This document shows positions 57,380 to 64,000 of a DNA stretch of 64,000 nt, one piece after another. The position numbers were made by a program, and so were the translations under genes. The notes below the pieces were generated by a model. That model ran no database searches. It saw only the letters and a list, made by a program, of their open reading frames with translations, and was not told where the DNA came from. Numbering within the stretch: the first letter of the stretch is position 1; every line of letters begins with the position of its first letter. This DNA is from Tilletiaria anomala UBC 951. Its lineage: Eukaryota > Basidiomycota > Exobasidiomycetes > Georgefischeriales > Tilletiariaceae. Where the stretch lies: the NCBI RefSeq assembly GCF_000711695.1, contig NW_013546937.1, positions 17,352-81,351 on the forward strand, in the 5' to 3' direction.

Positions 57380-60300
57380 ATGGCGCGTACACCGGGAGCC
57401 AACAGTGGTGGCGGCGGCAATGCTCGAGGCTTCACCCTCTCGCACCAGCACGTCGCGCTCGAGTTGCGCTTCGACGGCATCGCGGAGGGCTACTCGGAAC
57501 TGACGATCGTCCCCACCGATCCCGACCTGAAAACTATGCACGTCAATTGCCGACAAGCAGGTGAGTGTCCTTCTTTATGGATATCTGTTGAGTGTAGTGA
57601 GAGATTAAAATACGCAGCCGAAGGCTCACAGTACCTTTTCGCGCTTCACTTCTGCAGACATCCGTTATGTCACTGTCAATTCGCAGCCAACATCCTACGC
57701 ATACAACGATCTCTTGTCGAACGTCACGCTCTCTAACGACAAGGACGTTCATCTCTATCCCGAGCTCAAGAGAAAGCTCTTTGCCGCTGCGAGTGATGGC
57801 AGCAATGGCGAGCTCAGCATCGCAATTTCTCCCGATGTTGGCATCCAAACTCTCAAAGAAAGGGTGGAGGCTGAGCAGGAATCGAAGGCTGACGCGCTGA
57901 AGGATACTTCCATGAATGGGTCCGCTCTGAGAGGCCAGTCAAATACGCAGGAACAAGGTCCCTCAGAGAATTCCGACAAGACCAAGACCGCGAATCGTGA
58001 GTCAAAGGTAGCGGAGGATGCTGGCAGGGAGGACGGCGCCCAAACAGAGGACGAATACGCGCCTCTGAAGGTCCGGATCTACTACTCGCTGCGCCATCCG
58101 TTGCACGGACTGCAGTTTGTCAAGGCGACGCCGGACGCGCCCTACCGTATTCCGCACATTTATAGTACACCAAGCTGCGCGGATTGGAGCCGCTGTTGGA
58201 CGCCTTGCCTTGACAGCCTCTGGGAGAGATGCACGTGGCAGCTGGACTTTGTCGTTCCGCGTTATCTCACCCCAGCAGCGTTGGGTGAAAGCACATCAGA
58301 TGACGAGGAGGATGTTGCCGACAACGACGCGGATGAAGTTGTTGTTGTCTGCTCAGGTGACCTCGTCGAAAAGACAGTGCATCCGCACTGCCCTTCCAAA
58401 ATCATTTTTTCGTATGAACAGGCAGCGCCTACGTCAGTCCAGCATATCGCTTTTGCAATCGGGCCTTTCAGCATGCACACTGTTGCTTCGCCCAGCAAGC
58501 AAACTCCGAAGAGCATTACTGGCTCGAACCCAAATTCCAACTCTAATTCCACAGATGCCGCCGCCGACGATTGCAGTCCACAGGTCATTGGATTCTGCTT
58601 CCCTGGGCGCGAGGAAGAGATGCAACACTCGATCGGATTTACGCGCCAAGCTTTCGACTTCGTATCGCGTGACTATGGGTCTTATCCATTTGGCTCGTTC
58701 AAGATGGTCTTTGTCGATGAGCCAATCAACGACTGCCACGCTGCGTCTACCATCGCTATCTGCTCGACCGATCTCCTTCACCCTCCGAGAATTGTTGATC
58801 AAGCGTACGAGACGCATCATGTCCTGTCGCACGCCATCGTCTTCCAGTGGATTGGCATCAATGTCACCCAACGCTCCTGGGCAGATATGTGGCTCATCCA
58901 CGGCATAAGCTTGCATATCACCAGTCTGTTCTTACGGAGAATATGGGGCAACAATGAGTACCGTCTCAGGCTGCGTAAGGACATGGAACGTCTCGTCGCC
59001 TGGGATATCGGCATGCCTCCCTTGTTCCAAGCGGGAATGACCGAGCCGCCGGATCCTGCTTTCCTGCCGTTTCTAAATCTCAAAGCGCCACTCGTGCTCT
59101 TCATCCTCGATCGGCGCTTGTCCAAGGTCAGCGCATCGTTGGGCCTCAGCAGAGCCATTAACAAGATATTTCTCGATGCTCTGACAGGAGAGCTGCAAGG
59201 CAGTGTGCTCAGCACAAGTCATTTCTTACGCCAGTGCCGCAAGCTAGGAGGTGTAGATTTGACCACCTTCACAGAGCAGTGGATCTACGGCTCGGGATGT
59301 CCACGCTTCTCCTTCACCGCTGCGTTCAATCGCAAGAAGCTCATCATCGAGATGACTATCAGACAGGACTGTCCGGCTGCCAACTTTGCTATGACGAACC
59401 CAAGCGACGCAATCTACTCGAACCCGATCGAGAAGTTCGAAGGGCAGATCACTGTCCGCATCCATGAGGCTGACGGTACGCCGTACGAGCACGTTATCGA
59501 TATCGATTCGCACGAGAAGCGCATCGATGTCCCTTTCAACACCAAGTACAAGCGTGTCAGGCGCAACACGAAGCGCTTCCAGGCGAGAAAGGAGGCCGCC
59601 GCTGCGGCTGCTGCCGGCGATGAAGAAGCCCGAGAAGCTATGGGCCTGATCGACCTTGGCTTCGTCTATGGCCAGTGGGAGGACGATTCGGAGCGCGAGG
59701 CTTGGCAGGTAGCTGATTGGACTGAGCAGGAAGAGCTCGATATGAGCTCCGCACCTTACGAGTGGATCCGCGTCGACCCAGACTGTGAATGGCTCGCTCT
59801 CATCCACTTCCAGCAAGAACCTTGGATGTGGATCTCCCAGCTGGAAAGAGATCGGGACGTCATTGCACAACTTTGCGCAGTCAATGCGCTTGCACAAATG
59901 CCATCCAAGGTCGTCAGCAGCATCCTCTGCCGCACCGTCCTTGTCGAAAAGTACTTCTTCCGAATACGAGTTGAAGCGGCACATGCCCTCGTCAATTGTG
60001 CTGTGCCGACTCTCGAGTATCTCGGCCTCTTCCACCTGCTCAAGCTCTTCCAGTCGCGCTACTGCCATCAACAGCCACCAGACTACGAAGCCGAAGGTCC
60101 TCTCGACATGCTCTTGATTCCGAAGGCCAACGACTTTTCTGACCTGCCGGAATACTTCTTGCGCAGGGCTATCCTTCACGCCATCAGCCGTGTGCGCAAT
60201 GAGCATGGTCGTCCCCTGAGCCAGGTCAAGCGCTTCCTCGTCAATGTCCTGCGATATAACGACAATTCTTCGAATCGCTTCGGTGATGACTTTTACATTG

Positions 60301-63159
60301 CCGGCCTCATAAACACCATCGCTGCTGCCTACATCCCTGCAGACTACAATCTCAACGCGCCACTCCCCCTACTCTCGGCTGAAGAACGCGAAGCAGATGC
60401 GTTGCTGCTGCAAGCAGCTGTAAACGAGATTGAGCGCTGCCGCGAACTGGATATGCTCGTACCCTCGTATCACAACATCATCTCCATCGCAGCGCTGGAC
60501 TTTCATCTGGCGACCATGATGGCCAATTTGCGGCCTGTCGACTTGCAGCTGTTCTTCGCCTACACGCGGCAGGGCAACTATGCTTCCCTGCGGGCCGTTG
60601 CATTCAACAGTCTTGTGCTGATGCGTGGCTTGCAGCACAAGGTCGTCGCGAGGTATCTCTTCGAGGTGCTTCGTTGTGACGAAAGTCGCGTGGTGCGGCG
60701 GACACTGGCCAGGGCGATGCTCGAGTCGCTTGCTGCGTCGGTTGCGACGAATGAGTATGGCGAACTCAAAGCCCGGACGATGTTTATCGAAGGGGATGCG
60801 GCAACAGCCGCCAGCGAGGCGGAGCGTGCGCGCGAGCAAGATCTCGACAATGTTCTGCGGACGCTCAGACGGGAAGTCGGGCGCTCAGCTGCCATCCGAG
60901 AGGGGTTCATGGCCGCACTGCTCTCTCCCACAGTCGACAGCGAAGCAAGATGGGCTCTGCTCAAGCTAGCAGAGCTGCTCTTCAAGCCGGCTGCAGAAAC
61001 GGACCTGCCCTTCCTACCGAAGGTCTCTGTGCATGTCCGCACGCTTTCCATGAGCGGAGCTGCAGAATTGGACACCCCAAGCACTGAAGGATTCCGTCTC
61101 AAGCTTGTTCGCAGTGCAGCCGAGCCGACGCCAGGTGAGTCCGAACCTAGCCTTACCCTTTGTGTGCTTGCTTTGTTAAACTGCAGTTCTGGCCATCATC
61201 AGCAACAGAGCCATCTGCGTCCACGCCGCGAGTAGCATTCGATGTTACACAAGAGAAAGTGCTGCCCAAGTTTACTCTTAAGCCAAAGAAGCCGAAGAAA
61301 GCAAAGCCGGCAGCACCCGAGCAGGCATCAGGCATGTCGACGATGGATGTGACAGCTTGCCGCAATTGCTTGAAGAAGCTCTTCGAGAGCCGGCATGCCC
61401 CGCTCTTTCTCAACCCCGTCGATCCTGTGCGAGATCAGGCGCCGAACTATTTTGAAGTCATATCGGAACCGATGGATCTCAATTCGATTATGAACAAGCT
61501 TAATGCGGGAATGTACAAGGATCGCTTTGACTTCAAGAGCGATTTTGAACTGCTCGTGCGCAATGCGAAGACGTACACACCGAACCCGGAAGCATATGTT
61601 CACCAAGAAGCAGCGGCGCTGGAGAAGGACTTCAACCGCCATTGGAACAGGATCACGCGAACACTGGAGCAAGCTGAGGCTAAACACCACAAACAGACTG
61701 AGGCCTCCGAGGGCATGGCCAACGGCGCCTCCATCGCCGCCGCCGCTCCTGCACAGGAGGAGCGTCAAGCACCTACAGCGGCAGCAGCCTCAGTTCCAGC
61801 ACCAGCACCACCATTAGCAACAGCAGCTCCGCCACCACCAGCGCAATCAACTCGCATCACCACCTCGATGCCCCCACCTATCCACATTCCCTCTGCATCA
61901 CCAGCACCATCGCTGCCGACAACAAAGGCGTCCGGGTCTGGTCTTGGGTTGAAGCTGAAGCTGAAGCCCAAGGTGAGCGTCTCTGGCGGCTCAGCACCTG
62001 CGCCAACATCTGTCGCTACTCCGCCAAAAGAGATCAAGCTGAAGCTCAAGTCAGCAACGCCTGTGTCTGAGCGGAAAGCGTCGCCGGCTCCCGCCGCTGC
62101 GGCTGTTGCTGCAAGGGTCCCTTCTACCAAAGGCACTTCATCTCCGGCACCAAGTCCGGCTCCGGCCAAGGCATTGTCCAAGGCGCCGAGCCCTGCGCCT
62201 CCCAAGGCCAATGCGATGCCCGCAGCATCCTCGGACCCGGTGGCTGCGGCGGGCAAGGAGCCGATGAATTCAAAGCGGTGCAAGTCGCTGTTGCAAACGA
62301 TGAAGAGGATGTCGGAGGCTGCGTTCTTTTTGCGCCCGGTGGACCCGGTCAAGGATGGCGTGCCGACGTGAGTGATGGCACGTGCGCTCTCAGGGAGAGC
62401 AAAAGGAGGCCTGCGAGCACTAACTTGATTCATTCTGACGGTCTCGGACTGAGCAGCTACTACGACGAAATCAAGCATCCAATGGATTTTGGCACGATGG
62501 AAAAGAAGCTGAACGACAATGCGTACTCGCGTATGTCCGAGTTTGCGGCGGACATGCAACTGGTGTTTGGGAACGCGCGCACGTTCAACCCGGTAGGGAC
62601 ACTACCACACAACTGGGCAAACGTGTGCGAGCAGGCGTTCCACAGGGAGTGGGCCAAGGCGCTGGTCCCGCGGCTGGAGTACGTCGAGAAGCGCGCTCTC
62701 CAGGGCCTGCTGACGCGGCTCAAGGCGAACGTCGGTGTCTCTGGGATATTCCTGCATGCGGTAGACCCGGTCGCGCTGGGGATACCGCACTACCACGATG
62801 TGATTCCCAAGGCGGACGCGCGCGACCTGGGCCTGATCGAGAACAAACTCAAGGGGGATAGGTACGGGAGCATGCGCGCGTTCACTGAGGACGTGCAGCT
62901 CATGGTGCAGAATGCTCGCACCTTCAACGCTGGAGATGACGGCGTGCTCACGCTGATCGATGCATTTGAGCGGCTGTACAAGAAGGAGCTCAGCGGCGTG
63001 CGCAGCGCGTTGTCGTCGGCAGGAGGAGGGGGAGGCGGCGCGTCATCGTCATCGACTATGGCGGGTATGAAGAGAAAGTCGGAGAGCAATGGTGGCGGTA
63101 GTGGTGCCTCTGCTTCTCATGGCGCTGGCGATTCGCACAAGAAGGCCAAGACTTCATGA
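57380..63159 (+). CDS. TAF2: TFIID subunit TAF2 with three C-terminal bromodomain-like modules
   Basis: Four exons: 57380-57560, 57658-61134, 61203-62367, 62457-63159, giving about 1841 residues. The N-terminus (GFTLSHQHVALELRFDGIAE, DIRYVTVNSQPTSYAYNDLL) and the M1-aminopeptidase-like body (FGSFKMVFVDEP, HVLSHAIVFQWIGINV, ADMWLIHGISLHITSLF) are TAF2. The catalytic HExxH is not present, as in other TAF2. HEAT-like repeats follow to about residue 1210. Exons 3-4 add module 1 (LFLNPVDPVRDQAPNYFEVI, EPMDLNSIMNKLN), Ala/Pro-rich linkers with KLKLKLK motifs, module 2 (FFLRPVDPVKDGVPTYYDEI, HPMDFGTMEKKLN) and module 3 (FLHAVDPVALGIPHYHDVIP). Phases close across all junctions, so this looks like one protein. 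The protein ends in a Ser/Gly/Lys-rich tail. Confidence 0.9.
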
Positions 63160-64000
63160 TGTCCCTGTCCCCACTGCATGTGTCGGTGGTCGCATGTCCG
63201 GCACCACGTTGCACCCCCGCTTGAAATGGAGCGGGCTCCATCCCCACTGTACCTCTCCCACACGTATATCTGCCCCACATGTACAGCTTGTTTGAGGAAT
63301 GCAGGGTGCGAGCACGGTGAAAAGTGTGTTATGTTGGAGCGGCAATCAAGTGTGTGTATGCCTGCATGGACTGCGCAGATGTGCGACGATAATGGGAACT
63401 GACTGGGGGAAGCACCCTTGCCGTGGTTGCCGCTCCAGTTTGATGTGACGCGAGTCTCTCTGAAAAGGATGAGATGAAATCACCCGGTGGGGGGCCCCCA
63501 TGGCGGAGTGTGGTGAGTGATGGCAGGCAGGCAGGCACTTTGACTGCGGAGCTGCCCACTGCCCGCTCTCCCTTCCCCGGCTCGGGAACGCCAATCGCCG
63601 GCCAGCATAGGCACGGTCACAGGCTCTTCGATTTCACATGTGGATGGCTAACCATGTCGTCCGTGACTCGCATGTGAAAGCCATGCGATTACCCTGCAGA
63701 ATTGAGATAGGAGCGTTCCATGGAGAGAGCTTGAGTTGGCGGCTCATTCTCTCATACAGGACTTCCTTGCTTCTCTCCCATGTGCGTGCCATCCATGCAT
63801 CCTACTTCCATAGCGCAGCAAAACCCAGGGGGAGATTGGAGAGCCCAGCGGCGGGCCAGCACCACCAAAAGGTCATCGACGAAAGGTGCGATTGCTTTCC
63901 TTTGCAAGTGCACATCGTCTATCACTCATCTTCAGTCCCAGCTGTGACCTCATACACGGACAGCCCAGAGAGGTACATAATAGGAGCTTGGACTGCAACC
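63160..64000. other. 3' flank of TAF2 to window end
   Basis: No coding frame with features is seen on either strand. It probably contains the TAF2 3' UTR and an upstream region of a gene beyond the window. Confidence 0.45.

Noticed and set aside
1-64000. CRISPR arrays, rRNA operons, bacterial-style promoters or ribosome binding sites
   Set aside because: None seen, and the intron-rich genes show this is eukaryotic nuclear DNA.

Overview
This window is a compact nuclear segment of a fungal genome. Nearly every gene is split by short introns (mostly 55-95 bases, GT..AG, often with a CTAAC- or CTTAC-like branch site). Proteins carry long Ser/Ala/Gln-rich disordered stretches, and the conserved cores are eukaryotic housekeeping families. 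Intron style, codon use and gene content fit a basidiomycete, most likely a smut-lineage fungus (Ustilaginomycotina); that placement is inference. I rebuilt most gene models by joining exons so that phase and family motifs are continuous. They have not been checked against transcripts. In the evidence fields, exon coordinates on the minus strand are listed in transcription order.

Left part (1-25.6 kb). An open-ended disordered protein runs off the left edge on the minus strand, followed by an ARMH3/DUF1741-type protein (+), a HINT3-like HIT protein (-), a HUA1-like zinc protein (+) and a Ser-rich protein of unknown function (-). After about 2.8 kb without a supportable gene comes the GPI-anchor gene PIG-F/GPI11 (-). 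A gene-poor stretch follows with a ~950-bp inverted-repeat element, a small CYSTM gene with predicted micro-exons (+) and an intron-containing tRNA-Trp. Next are the proteasome subunit RPN3 (-), the GPN-loop GTPase GPN3 (+) and an aldo/keto reductase (-).

Middle part (25.6-46.5 kb). A disordered protein with a small conserved-looking C-terminus (+), the STRIPAK subunit STRIP/Far11 (+), an ARL8 GTPase (-), the E2 enzyme UBC8/UBE2H (+), a METTL18/Hpm1 histidine methyltransferase (-), the ribosome-rescue factor DOM34/pelota (+) and a 1303-codon low-complexity protein (-).

Right part (46.5-64 kb). The GINS subunit SLD5 (-), an amidohydrolase-like protein (+), the Rag GTPase GTR2 (+), a DUF1771-Smr protein (-), an alpha/beta hydrolase (-) and a giant TAF2 whose C-terminus carries three bromodomain-like modules (+).

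No operons, CRISPR arrays, rRNA genes or intact transposase genes were seen. Many neighbours are divergent pairs sharing 0.4-1.8 kb upstream regions (RPN3/GPN3, METTL18/DOM34, SLD5/amidohydrolase, hydrolase/TAF2). The strongest oddities are the TAF2-bromodomain fusion, the inverted-repeat element, the CYSTM micro-exons, and lineage-type insertions in ARL8, DOM34 and GTR2.
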